Source: Desulfovibrio sp.
Lineage (GTDB): Bacteria; Desulfobacterota; Desulfovibrionia; Desulfovibrionales; Desulfovibrionaceae
Length of the DNA: 11,309 nt
Direction of reading: 5' to 3'
Assembly (NCBI GenBank): GCA_014804905.1
Contig: JAAUYX010000010.1
Coordinates: 1 to 11,309, forward strand
Of this stretch, positions 6,290 to 11,309 are shown piece after piece; within the stretch, counting starts at the first letter, position 1, and every line of letters starts with the position of its first letter. A program made the position numbers and the translations under genes. The notes below the pieces were generated by a model that worked only from the letters and a program-made list of their open reading frames with translations, was not told the origin of the DNA and did not search any database.

Positions 6290-6319
6290 ACCCTAGCCCA
6301 GCCGCGCCGTTTCTGTCAA
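6290..6319 (-). promoter_or_regulatory. Sigma70-type promoter of rbr
   Basis: On the minus strand a perfect consensus -35 box TTGACA (6314-6319) is followed after 18 bases by TAGGGT (6290-6295), which keeps the key T, A and final T of a -10 box. The predicted leader of about 65 bases contains a small hairpin GCGGA-TTTT-TCCGC (6264-6277, plus-strand letters) and the GGAGG site of rbr. Confidence 0.6.
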
Positions 6320-6334
6320 ACAGGTTCGCGTTGT

Positions 6335-6343
6335 GGGGGGGGG
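6335..6343. repeat. Homopolymer run of nine G
   Basis: Nine consecutive G (C on the coding strand of rbr) lie 15 bases upstream of the rbr -35 box and 22 bases downstream of the stop codon of the FlxA-like gene. Runs of this length can change length by slipped-strand replication. Confidence 0.9.
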
Positions 6344-6365
6344 AAGCACTGACGGCCGTGAGCCT

Positions 6366-6845
6366 CTATCCGGCCTGCTCCATTTCGTTGAGCTGCGCCT
6401 CAAGCGCCGCGATTTGCGACTGGAGGGCGTCGATTTTCCCGGTCACGCCCGCGTCCGCCGCGCCGCCCGTGAGATTGGAGGTCAGGCTCATAAGCTGGCT
6501 CTTCAGAGCCTGAATCTGTTTGCGGATGCTCTCGGCCGCGTCGCCCGAGGAGGAAGTCCCGCCCGCGCCACCGCCGCCTCCGGCGGGCGCGCCCTCGCCG
6601 CTGCCGGCCTCCCCGCCGGACTGGCCGGCATCGCCGCCGCTGTTCTGCGAGGCGCCGGAGCTGCTGGGCTGGTCATATTTGTGGATCATTTCGGAGTAGA
6701 GGCGCTTCGCCTCGTCGGAAATTTCCGCCGTGTCGCCGGAGCCGGAACGCGTGCTGCGGCTTGTGGAACTTCTTTCCCCATCCACCGCGCTTACGGCGTC
6801 GAGGCTCCAGAGGGCGTTTGAACTGTAGGCTCCGCTGATTTCCAT
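6366..6845 (-). CDS. FlxA-like coiled-coil protein with Gly/Ser-rich linker
   Basis: The 159-residue soluble protein has no signal peptide or membrane segment. Residues 1-60 are Ser/Thr-rich and contain an ISDEAKRLYSEM segment (42-53), an I-S-x-E-A-R/K type motif common in small proteins linked to flagella or secretion. Residues 61-101 are a low-complexity Gly/Ser/Ala linker. Residues 102-156 form a predicted coiled coil with regular hydrophobic spacing (IRKQIQALKSQLMSL and IDALQSQIAALEAQLNEM), interrupted by a GGAADAG break at 127-133. This C-terminal part resembles the FlxA-like family, named after a flagellum-regulated Escherichia coli gene of unknown function. GGGAG lies upstream of the ATG at 6845. 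A sigma54-type promoter about 65 bases upstream fits flagellar or sigma54-controlled expression. The family assignment is moderate and the function is unknown. Confidence 0.72.
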   Translation of the reverse strand: MEISGAYSSNALWSLDAVSAVDGERSSTSRSTRSGSGDTAEISDEAKRLYSEMIHKYDQPSSSGASQNSGGDAGQSGGEAGSGEGAPAGGGGGAGGTSSSGDAAESIRKQIQALKSQLMSLTSNLTGGAADAGVTGKIDALQSQIAALEAQLNEMEQAG

Positions 6846-6907
6846 GCTTTTCTCCCAATGTGCGGCCCGGCAGGATTTGCCCGCCCGGCGTGTCGTAGGC
6901 AGGGAAG

Positions 6908-6924
6908 AAGCAGGAATCGTGCCG
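6908..6924 (-). promoter_or_regulatory. Sigma54 (-24/-12) promoter of the FlxA-like gene
   Basis: The minus strand reads CGGCACGATTCCTGCTT. Against the consensus TGGCACG-N4-TTGCW it matches 10 of 12 positions and keeps the invariant GG and GC exactly ten bases apart. Transcription would start near 6898, giving a leader of about 54 bases to the ATG at 6845. No activator gene lies in the window. Confidence 0.5.
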
Positions 6925-6983
6925 TTTGCAGGGAGCGCGTGGGCGCGCTTTACCGGAGGCCGCGCCTGTGGCAGCATGGCGGC

Positions 6984-7826
6984 ATGGCAGCCCCAGCCCG
7001 GAAACCTGAAGAAAACGTGCCCTTTGTGCTCGCGAACGGCGAAGTGCTCACGGCGACGGTGCGCCGCTCGGCCAGAAGCCGCCGCCCGCGGCTCTCCCTT
7101 TCGCCCAGGGGCGGCCTTTCGCTCGTCATCCCGGCCGCCTGGCCGCTTGCCCGCGCGCGGGCGCTGGTGCCCGACTTCCTCCCCTGGCTTGAGCGCGCCT
7201 GGCCGCGTTTCGCCGCCTCGCGTCCCGAGGCCGCGCTGCCGGAAAAAATCGCCCTGCCCCTCGCGGGCAGGGAGCTTGCGGTCGCCCCTGCCGGGGATTT
7301 TGCCGCCGGGCGCGCGGCCAGCGGGGATGCCGCGTCCCTGGTCCGCGCGGGCGCGGGGAGCCGCCGCGTTCTTTTGCTGGAGCTGGGCGAGAGCCTGCGG
7401 CTTTTCGGCGCCACGGACGACGTCGCGCTCTGCACCGTGGCCCTCGGCCACTGGTGCCGCGCCGAGGCGAGCCGTCTTTTGCCGCCGCATGTGGCGGCGC
7501 TGGCCCGCGCGCACGGCTTTGCGCCGCCGCTGGTCAACGTGCGCGACCAGCGCTCCCGCTGGGGGAGCTGCTCGCGCGGGCGCGGCGGCACGGCCGAGCC
7601 CCATATCCAGCTCAACTGGCGCGCACTCCTGCTCCCGCGGCCGCTGCTCGACCACCTCTGTTTCCATGAGCTCTGCCACTTGCGCCACATGGACCATTCC
7701 CCTGCCTACCGCGCCGAACTCGCGCGCGTCTCGCCCGACTGGGCCGTGCAGGAGCGCAGCCTTTCCCGCGCCTGGCGCGAGCTTCCCTTCTGGGCCCTGC
7801 CGCAGGATGCGCCCGGCCGCGGCTGA
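6984..7826 (+). CDS. YgjP/DUF45-type (M48-like) metal-dependent peptidase
   Basis: The 280-residue predicted cytoplasmic metalloprotein has no signal peptide. The conserved core lies in the C-terminal third: RWGSCS at 192-197, IQLNWRALLLPRPLLDHLCFHELCH at about 208-232 with zinc ligands H228 and H232 in HELCH and catalytic E229, and H238 in HMDHSPAY as the likely third ligand. This is the arrangement of the YgjP/WLM-like group, which is related to the SprT and Wss1 peptidases. The N-terminal region (1-150) is diverse and Ala/Arg-rich. The start is uncertain. The ATG at 6984 has a weak upstream site, whereas GGAGG at 6955-6959 is well placed for an in-frame CTG at 6966. An in-frame ATG at 6858 is only 12 bases from the start of the divergent gene and leaves no room for promoters. 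The substrate is unknown. The gene ends just before the thiC promoter and has no terminator of its own. Confidence 0.85.
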   Translation: MAAPARKPEENVPFVLANGEVLTATVRRSARSRRPRLSLSPRGGLSLVIPAAWPLARARALVPDFLPWLERAWPRFAASRPEAALPEKIALPLAGRELAVAPAGDFAAGRAASGDAASLVRAGAGSRRVLLLELGESLRLFGATDDVALCTVALGHWCRAEASRLLPPHVAALARAHGFAPPLVNVRDQRSRWGSCSRGRGGTAEPHIQLNWRALLLPRPLLDHLCFHELCHLRHMDHSPAYRAELARVSPDWAVQERSLSRAWRELPFWALPQDAPGRG

Positions 7827-7836
7827 GTCTCCTCCC

Positions 7837-7865
7837 TTTACACTCCGCACCGGAACCGCTATAAA
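7837..7865 (+). promoter_or_regulatory. Sigma70 promoter of the thiC transcript
   Basis: TTTACA (7837-7842) and TATAAA (7860-7865) each match the consensus at 5 of 6 positions, with the ideal 17-base spacer. The predicted start point near 7872 coincides with the first base of the TPP aptamer, which strongly supports the assignment. Confidence 0.85.
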
Positions 7866-7872
7866 CGCCCCA

Positions 7873-7980
7873 GCTAGGGGAGCCGAACAGGCCAGCGCGT
7901 GGCGCTGGCAAGGCGGCTGAGAGTGGGGACACGCCCCAGACCCTGTGAACCTGACGCAGTTCGCACTGCCGGAGGGAAGC
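7873..7980 (+). promoter_or_regulatory. TPP riboswitch aptamer (THI element)
   Basis: The hallmarks of the thiamine pyrophosphate aptamer appear in order: AGGGGAGCC (7876-7884), GGCTGAGAG (7916-7924), ACCCTGTGAACCTGA (7940-7954) and GGAGGGAAGC (7971-7980). The helices can be drawn. P2 is GGGG with ACCC. P3 is AGCCG with CGGCT, extended by an 8-base-pair hairpin GCCAGCGC/GCGCTGGC (7891-7909). An optional P3a insert is TGGGG/CCCCA (7924-7938). P5 is GCAGT/ACTGC with a TCGC loop (7956-7969). The short P1 is GCT/AGC. It lies directly upstream of thiC and should shut off its expression when TPP is plentiful. Confidence 0.96.
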
Positions 7981-7982
7981 GC

Positions 7983-8015
7983 AGACCGGATTCCCGCAGG
8001 TTCCGGTCTTTTTTT
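7983..8015 (+). terminator. Riboswitch-controlled intrinsic terminator (attenuator)
   Basis: A perfect 8-base-pair stem AGACCGGA (7983-7990) / TCCGGTCT (8002-8009) is followed by seven T (8009-8015). It begins two bases after the aptamer and lies 30 bases before the thiC ATG, so it is the expression platform. TCCGG in its 3' arm can also pair with CCGGA (7969-7973) in the aptamer, a plausible antiterminator when TPP is absent. Confidence 0.92.
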
Positions 8016-8045
8016 GCGCCCTGCGTCGCAAACGCCGGAGACATC

Positions 8046-9341
8046 ATGACTTCCACACTCTTGTCCAAAAACGCGGCGCTGGCCGCCCTGTGCGCGGAGC
8101 ACCTCGAGGACCTCGCGCGCGAGGAGGCCCTGGATACGGCCCTCATCCTCGAGGCGCTGGACGCGGGCACCATGGCCTTTCTCGGCAATCCCGCCCATCC
8201 GGGCCTGAGGCCCATCCTCGTGGGCCAGCCCGCGCGCGTGAAGGTGAACGCCAATCTCGGCACCTCGCCCCTGAACTCCTGCATGGAGACCGAGCGCGCC
8301 AAGATTGCCGCCGCGGCCAAGGCCGGCGCCGACACCATCATGGACCTCTCCATCGCGGGCGACCTCGATGCCATCCGGCGGGAAATGCTCGCCGCGTGGC
8401 AGCTCCCGCTCGGCACCGTGCCCATGTACGCCGTGGGGCAGCAGCTCCTCGACGCGGGGCGCGACATCGCCTCCATGCAGCCGGACGACCTTTTCGCGGA
8501 AATCGAGAAACAGGCCCGGCAGGGCGTGGATTTCGTCACCGTGCATTGCGGGCTCTCGCGGCGCGGGGCCGAGCTCGCCGTGGCGGGCGGCCGCGAAATG
8601 GGCATCGTCTCGCGCGGCGGCTCCATGCTGGCGCGCTGGATGCTGGAAAATGACCGGGAAAACCCGCTGCTGGAGGAATTTGACCGCCTTATCGACATCA
8701 GCCTCAGGCACAATCTCGTGCTCTCGCTGGGCGACGGCTTGCGGCCCGGTGCGGGCGCGGACGCGGGCGACGCGGCCCAGTGGGAGGAGGTCATCAACCT
8801 CGGCGTGCTGGCGAGGCGCGCGCTCGAGCGCGGGGTCCAGTGCATGATCGAGGGGCCGGGCCATGTGCCGCTCAATCAGGTGCGCACCCAAATCCAGGGC
8901 ATCAAGCGCCTGACGCACGGCGCGCCGCTCTATGTGCTGGGGCCGCTCTGCTGCGACAGCGCGCCCGGCTATGACCATATCGCCGGGGCCATCGGCGGGG
9001 CGCTGGGCGTGGAGGCCGGGGTGGACTTCCTCTGCTATCTCACGCCCGCCGAGCACCTCACCCTGCCGGACGCCGCGGACGTGGCCGCCGGGGTCATGGC
9101 CTCGCGCGTGGCCGCGCAGGTGGGCGAGGTGGCCCTGGGGCGGCCGGGCGCCGTGGCGCGCGAAAAGGCCATGAACGCCGCGCGTAAGGCGCTGGACTGG
9201 GAGGGCATGGCAAAAGCCGCCATCGACCCGGAACAGCTCGCCAAGCGGCGCGAGCCGCACAAGGGCGAGGAGGTCTGCGCCATGTGCGGCAAGTTCTGCG
9301 CGGTGAAGATGCTGCGGGAAACCAGGGCGAAGAAGGCCTGA
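8046..9341 (+). CDS. thiC: Phosphomethylpyrimidine synthase ThiC (short form)
   Basis: This radical SAM enzyme rearranges 5-aminoimidazole ribotide, a purine intermediate, into hydroxymethylpyrimidine phosphate for thiamine. The 431-residue product lacks the long N-terminal extension of the enteric enzyme. Conserved blocks are VKVNANLGTS (65-74), DTIMDLSIAGDLDAIR (96-111), GTVPMY (123-128), VTVHCGL (164-170), IVSRGGS (187-193), LSLGDGLRPG (226-235), MIEGPGHVPL (267-276), APGYDHI (306-312) and YLTPAEHLTLP (331-341). The C-terminal iron-sulfur motif is CAMCGKFC (C411, C414, C418), spaced CX2CX3C rather than the CX2CX4C of the long form. GGAG lies seven bases before the ATG at 8046. Expression is controlled by the TPP riboswitch and attenuator just upstream. 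This context argues for thiamine synthesis rather than the related benzimidazole-forming paralogues (BzaA/B/F) of anaerobic cobamide synthesis. Confidence 0.96.
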   Translation: MTSTLLSKNAALAALCAEHLEDLAREEALDTALILEALDAGTMAFLGNPAHPGLRPILVGQPARVKVNANLGTSPLNSCMETERAKIAAAAKAGADTIMDLSIAGDLDAIRREMLAAWQLPLGTVPMYAVGQQLLDAGRDIASMQPDDLFAEIEKQARQGVDFVTVHCGLSRRGAELAVAGGREMGIVSRGGSMLARWMLENDRENPLLEEFDRLIDISLRHNLVLSLGDGLRPGAGADAGDAAQWEEVINLGVLARRALERGVQCMIEGPGHVPLNQVRTQIQGIKRLTHGAPLYVLGPLCCDSAPGYDHIAGAIGGALGVEAGVDFLCYLTPAEHLTLPDAADVAAGVMASRVAAQVGEVALGRPGAVAREKAMNAARKALDWEGMAKAAIDPEQLAKRREPHKGEEVCAMCGKFCAVKMLRETRAKKA

Positions 9342-9365
9342 GCGGGCGGAAATGCAGGCAGTCGG

Positions 9366-9405
9366 CGGCCGCCGCGTCCGGGAGAGGCGCGGCGGCCGTT
9401 TCTTT
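9366..9405 (+). terminator. Intrinsic terminator of thiC
   Basis: Perfect 11-base-pair stem CGGCCGCCGCG (9366-9376) / CGCGGCGGCCG (9388-9398) with an 11-base loop, followed by TTTCTTTA. It begins 24 bases after the thiC stop. The minus strand lacks a T tract, so it is a poorer terminator for the convergent exported-protein gene. Confidence 0.88.
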
Positions 9406-9413
9406 ATCGGCTG

Positions 9414-9947
9414 TCAGCGGCCGAGCAGGGCGCGCGTCTCGTCGTCGAGGCCGTGCAGGCTGGCCGCGACCTCGTTGCCGCCAAGATTTTCCGGGTCCTG
9501 CGTGATGATGATAAGCAGGCGCTCCGGCGTGGCGGCGACACTGGTGGTGGCGCGGCCGCGCAGGGCCTGGGTGCGCGGCTCGCCCTCGAAAATCCAGAAG
9601 CGGCCTTCCTCGCGCGGCTCCGTGGCGTCGCCCTGAAGCTCGGCCATCTGGCGGGCGAAATCCTCCGCCGCCGTCCCCTTGCGGTTGGGCAGCACGAATA
9701 CGCTCACCTGCGCGAGGAAGCGCTCGGCCGCTTCGTCCTGCACGCCGAGCACGAGCATGTATTCCTCGGGCGCCCCGCTGCTGAAGCCCGTGCGCTCCTC
9801 GCCGTCCCAGCCCGAAGGAAGCTGCGCGGCGAAGCGGCTGAAGCTGCGTTCGACCGGAGCCGTGGTTTTGGCGTCTTGAGCGCTGGCGTTCGCGGGAAGG
9901 CAAAAGAGGGCCAGAAGCAGCAGAGCGGCAAAAGCATTGCGGGGCAT
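9414..9947 (-). CDS. Exported protein of unknown function
   Basis: The 177-residue protein begins with a clear Sec signal peptide: a short basic start (MPRN), a hydrophobic core at about 5-17 (AFAALLLLALFCL) and a cleavage site ANASA-Q after A23. There is no lipobox cysteine at the cleavage site. The mature ~154 residues are soluble and rather acidic, with alternating strand-like segments (FSRFAAQLPSGWDG, EYMLVLGV, AQVSVFVLP, RFWIFEG, RLLIIIT). This pattern loosely recalls small alpha/beta periplasmic folds such as the PsbP/DcrB type, but that is a guess. GGAG lies before the ATG at 9947. It is the second gene of an operon, 14 bases after the membrane protein gene, which suggests related roles at the cell envelope. 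I do not recognise the family. Confidence 0.8.
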   Translation of the reverse strand: MPRNAFAALLLLALFCLPANASAQDAKTTAPVERSFSRFAAQLPSGWDGEERTGFSSGAPEEYMLVLGVQDEAAERFLAQVSVFVLPNRKGTAAEDFARQMAELQGDATEPREEGRFWIFEGEPRTQALRGRATTSVAATPERLLIIITQDPENLGGNEVAASLHGLDDETRALLGR

Positions 9948-9961
9948 GGTGTCTCCGGGTG

Positions 9962-10927
9962 TCAGCGGAAGATGAGAGCGAGCGCCGGGGGGGCGCTCAC
10001 GGCGAGGATAAGCAGCGCAAGGCCCGCGGGGGCCAGCCTGAGCCGCCGCAAGGGCTCGCGCCGCACGAGCAGCACGGCCCACGCGGCGCAGGCCAGGGTG
10101 AGCACGACGAGCGCGACCAACTGAAAAAGGACCGCGTGCGGATTGCCGGGCACTGCCGGGGCGCCCCCGCGCAGGAGGAGGCCCAGGGCCACGCCCCAGC
10201 GCTCAAGAAGCTGCGGCACGCACCCGGCCACGGCCCACACCGCGCACCAACGCAGGCAGCCCACAGCTTCGGCAGCGGTGAGCGGCCCGTGGAAGCTCCC
10301 GCGCCGTGCCGCGGCCGCGGCCAGCAGCAGGCCCGTTGCCCCGCCGCTCGCCAGCGCCGCAAAGTAGGCGCGAAAGGCGTGTTTCAGGACCGCGCCCGCG
10401 GCGCGCCCCGCATCCATCCCCGGCGGCAGGCCGGCAAAGGGCCAGTTGCGCAGGGCATAGGCCGCGAGCGCGCAGGCCGCGGCTGCGAAGAGCGCCGTAA
10501 GCGGCAGGCGGATGTTCCGGGCACTGTAGCTCTCCGCGCCAGGGGGAAGGGCCGCGGCGGCGCGGGCGCAGGCGTAGCGTCCCAAAAAGGCGCAGCCCAT
10601 GCCCGTGAGCCACACAGCCACGCTCAGGCTGATGCCAGCGCCCGCTGGCGTGAAAAAGGCGGCGAACCGCGTGGCGGCCGTGGCCTCCCCGGCGCGGGAA
10701 AGCTGCACGAGCGCGTCCCCGATGACGAGCGCGGGCCACGCGGCCGAAAGCCAGAGGCCGAGCCCCGCAAGGGCCGCGGCGCCCCTGAGGCAAAGGGCGG
10801 CGTGGCCGCGCCGCCCGAGGATGAGGGCGAGCGCCGCCATGAGGGGCAGGGTGGCTGCGGCATTGGCCGCAATGCCCAGCAGGGCCGCGCACCAGTGCCA
10901 GAGGATGAGGGCCGGGTCGGGAGTCAT
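9962..10927 (-). CDS. Multi-pass integral membrane protein of unknown function
   Basis: The 321-residue, Ala/Leu-rich protein has about eight predicted membrane segments, roughly at 12-38, 45-70, 97-116, 141-160, 178-205, 222-251, 266-288 and 298-319. Short basic loops (GRR at 38-40, RREPLRRLR at 289-297) probably face the cytoplasm. A few polar or aromatic residues within or near the segments (HWC at 11-13, HAF at 183-185, RWC at 226-228) might bind a cofactor, but no known motif is evident. The start at 10927 is supported by AAGGA six bases upstream; a longer in-frame start at 11002 lacks such a site. The gene overlaps nothing and is followed after 14 bases by a gene for an exported protein. 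No clear promoter was found upstream. I do not recognise the family. Confidence 0.8.
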   Translation of the reverse strand: MTPDPALILWHWCAALLGIAANAAATLPLMAALALILGRRGHAALCLRGAAALAGLGLWLSAAWPALVIGDALVQLSRAGEATAATRFAAFFTPAGAGISLSVAVWLTGMGCAFLGRYACARAAAALPPGAESYSARNIRLPLTALFAAAACALAAYALRNWPFAGLPPGMDAGRAAGAVLKHAFRAYFAALASGGATGLLLAAAAARRGSFHGPLTAAEAVGCLRWCAVWAVAGCVPQLLERWGVALGLLLRGGAPAVPGNPHAVLFQLVALVVLTLACAAWAVLLVRREPLRRLRLAPAGLALLILAVSAPPALALIFR

Positions 10928-11112
10928 GCCGCTTCCTTGTAGCCCGCGAGCCCGCCACGCGCAAGGGGCCTGCGGTCCGCTTGCTTTCTGCGGAATGTCC
11001 ACAACAGCATGGGAGAAGAGTGTCCGGAAAAACTCCCGTTATTTCCCCCTTGACGGCGATTTGGGCCGAAAATGGCGTATCCTGCGCGGTCATGCCGGAT
11101 AAATGCCTGATT

Positions 11113-11127
11113 TTTCACATTTTGAAA
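11113..11127. repeat. Palindrome TTTCA-N5-TGAAA
   Basis: Two perfectly inverted five-base arms around a five-base A+T-rich centre (CATTT). They have operator-like spacing in a divergent promoter region. The core somewhat resembles half-sites of CRP/FNR-like or Rex regulators but fits none of them well. Confidence 0.35.
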
Positions 11128-11160
11128 TCCGACTCTTTTTGTAGGGAAGCTCCGGGAAAA

Positions 11161-11173
11161 GATATAAAATATC
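11161..11173. repeat. Palindrome GATAT-AAA-ATATC
   Basis: Perfect five-base inverted arms around AAA, in the most A+T-rich part of the region. It overlaps a possible -10 box (TATAAA, 11163-11168). It may be a regulator site or simply an A+T-rich promoter element. Confidence 0.35.
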
Positions 11174-11193
11174 AAGTTGTTGGCGGCATGGCG

Positions 11194-11222
11194 TTGACAA
11201 TCCCCGCAAAGCGTGGTCTTGT
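11194..11222 (+). promoter_or_regulatory. Candidate sigma70 promoter for the gene at the right edge
   Basis: A perfect -35 box TTGACA (11194-11199) is followed after 17 bases by TCTTGT (11217-11222), a weak -10 box (3 of 6). A start near 11229 would leave a leader of about 75 bases before the ATG at 11303. Confidence 0.4.
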
Positions 11223-11302
11223 CCTCGCAACGGGCCGCGTTCCGGCGAAATGTTTTGCCGGGGGCAACGCGGGAAATTTTTGGTTTTTTGCGAGGGTGTT
11301 TC

Positions 11303-11309
11303 ATGTCCA
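11303..11309 (+). CDS. Start of an unidentified gene (only two codons in the window)
   Basis: An ATG at 11303-11305 follows a good ribosome-binding site (GAGG at 11292-11295, seven bases upstream) and a candidate promoter. Only Met-Ser is visible before the window ends, so nothing can be said about the product. Confidence 0.45.

Larger units (their letters stand above)
10928..11302. other. 375-base divergent intergenic region
   Basis: The region separates the minus-strand membrane-protein operon from a plus-strand gene starting at 11303. It is clearly A+T-richer than the genes at 11095-11180. It contains two palindromes (11113-11127, 11161-11173), a candidate plus-strand promoter (11194-11222), a weaker alternative TTGTAG-18-TATAAA (11139-11168), and a small hairpin TTGCC-GGG-GGCAA (11255-11267) about 35 bases before the ATG. 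A minus-strand open frame crosses it (10924-11304) but looks like chance. Confidence 0.7.

Noticed and set aside
6926..6954. TTGCAG-17-TTTACC considered as the promoter of the YgjP-type gene
   Set aside because: Both boxes match only 3 of 6 positions, no better than expected by chance.
6846..9260. Very long minus-strand open frame (to 964 codons) opposite thiC and the YgjP-type gene
   Set aside because: It is a shadow of high GC content opposite well-supported genes. Only its last 160 codons, from the ATG at 6845, are a real gene.
11050..11083. TTGACG ... TATCCT considered as a plus-strand promoter
   Set aside because: The spacer of 22 bases is too long for sigma70.
10924..11304. Minus-strand open frame of 126 codons overlapping the start of the membrane-protein gene by ATGA
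   Set aside because: It crosses an A+T-rich, palindrome-containing intergenic region and has no recognisable domain. Its start coincides with the ATG region of the plus-strand gene, and its composition looks non-coding despite the suggestive overlap.

Overview
The window is a stretch of a very GC-rich bacterial chromosome. It most likely comes from a Desulfovibrio-type sulfate reducer (Desulfovibrionaceae). The pointers are a single-chain CobA/HemD fusion (uroporphyrinogen-III methyltransferase plus uroporphyrinogen-III synthase, known from Desulfovibrio), a 191-residue rubrerythrin with the ligand layout of the Desulfovibrio protein, and a short-form ThiC. The genus is inferred from gene content and was not computed.

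Left part (1-4180): the 3' end of a ribosomal protein S1 gene (+) runs into a bidirectional hairpin terminator. Facing it is a compact minus-strand operon, pepA -> cobA/hemD -> purN, with a 1-base stop/start overlap and then an 11-base gap. A sigma70-type promoter lies in front of pepA. It is divergent from a second promoter that drives ypfJ (+), and an inverted repeat lies between and across the two.

Middle part (4183-6983): ypfJ (membrane-anchored neutral zinc metallopeptidase) converges on rbr (rubrerythrin, -). The 596 bases between them are much richer in A+T than the rest. They hold two copies of a ~120-base element, about 91% identical over the first ~93 bases, whose complementary segments predict the same branched fold in both copies. 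This is the most unusual feature of the window. Upstream of rbr are a sigma70-like promoter and a run of nine G. Next comes a FlxA-like coiled-coil protein gene (-), preceded by a good match to a sigma54 (-24/-12) promoter.

Right part (6984-11309): a YgjP/DUF45-type metallopeptidase gene (+) is followed by a complete thiamine control cassette: sigma70 promoter, TPP riboswitch aptamer, intrinsic terminator, then thiC (+) and its own terminator. Facing thiC is a two-gene minus-strand operon for a multi-pass membrane protein and a small exported protein, neither recognised. The last 375 non-coding bases hold palindromes and a candidate promoter in front of a gene whose ATG lies just inside the right edge.

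Most of the recognised genes serve housekeeping tasks: translation, purine and thiamine synthesis (purN and thiC both work around the early purine intermediates), tetrapyrrole synthesis, peptide turnover and peroxide defence. No prophage, transposase, CRISPR array, tRNA or rRNA was seen.
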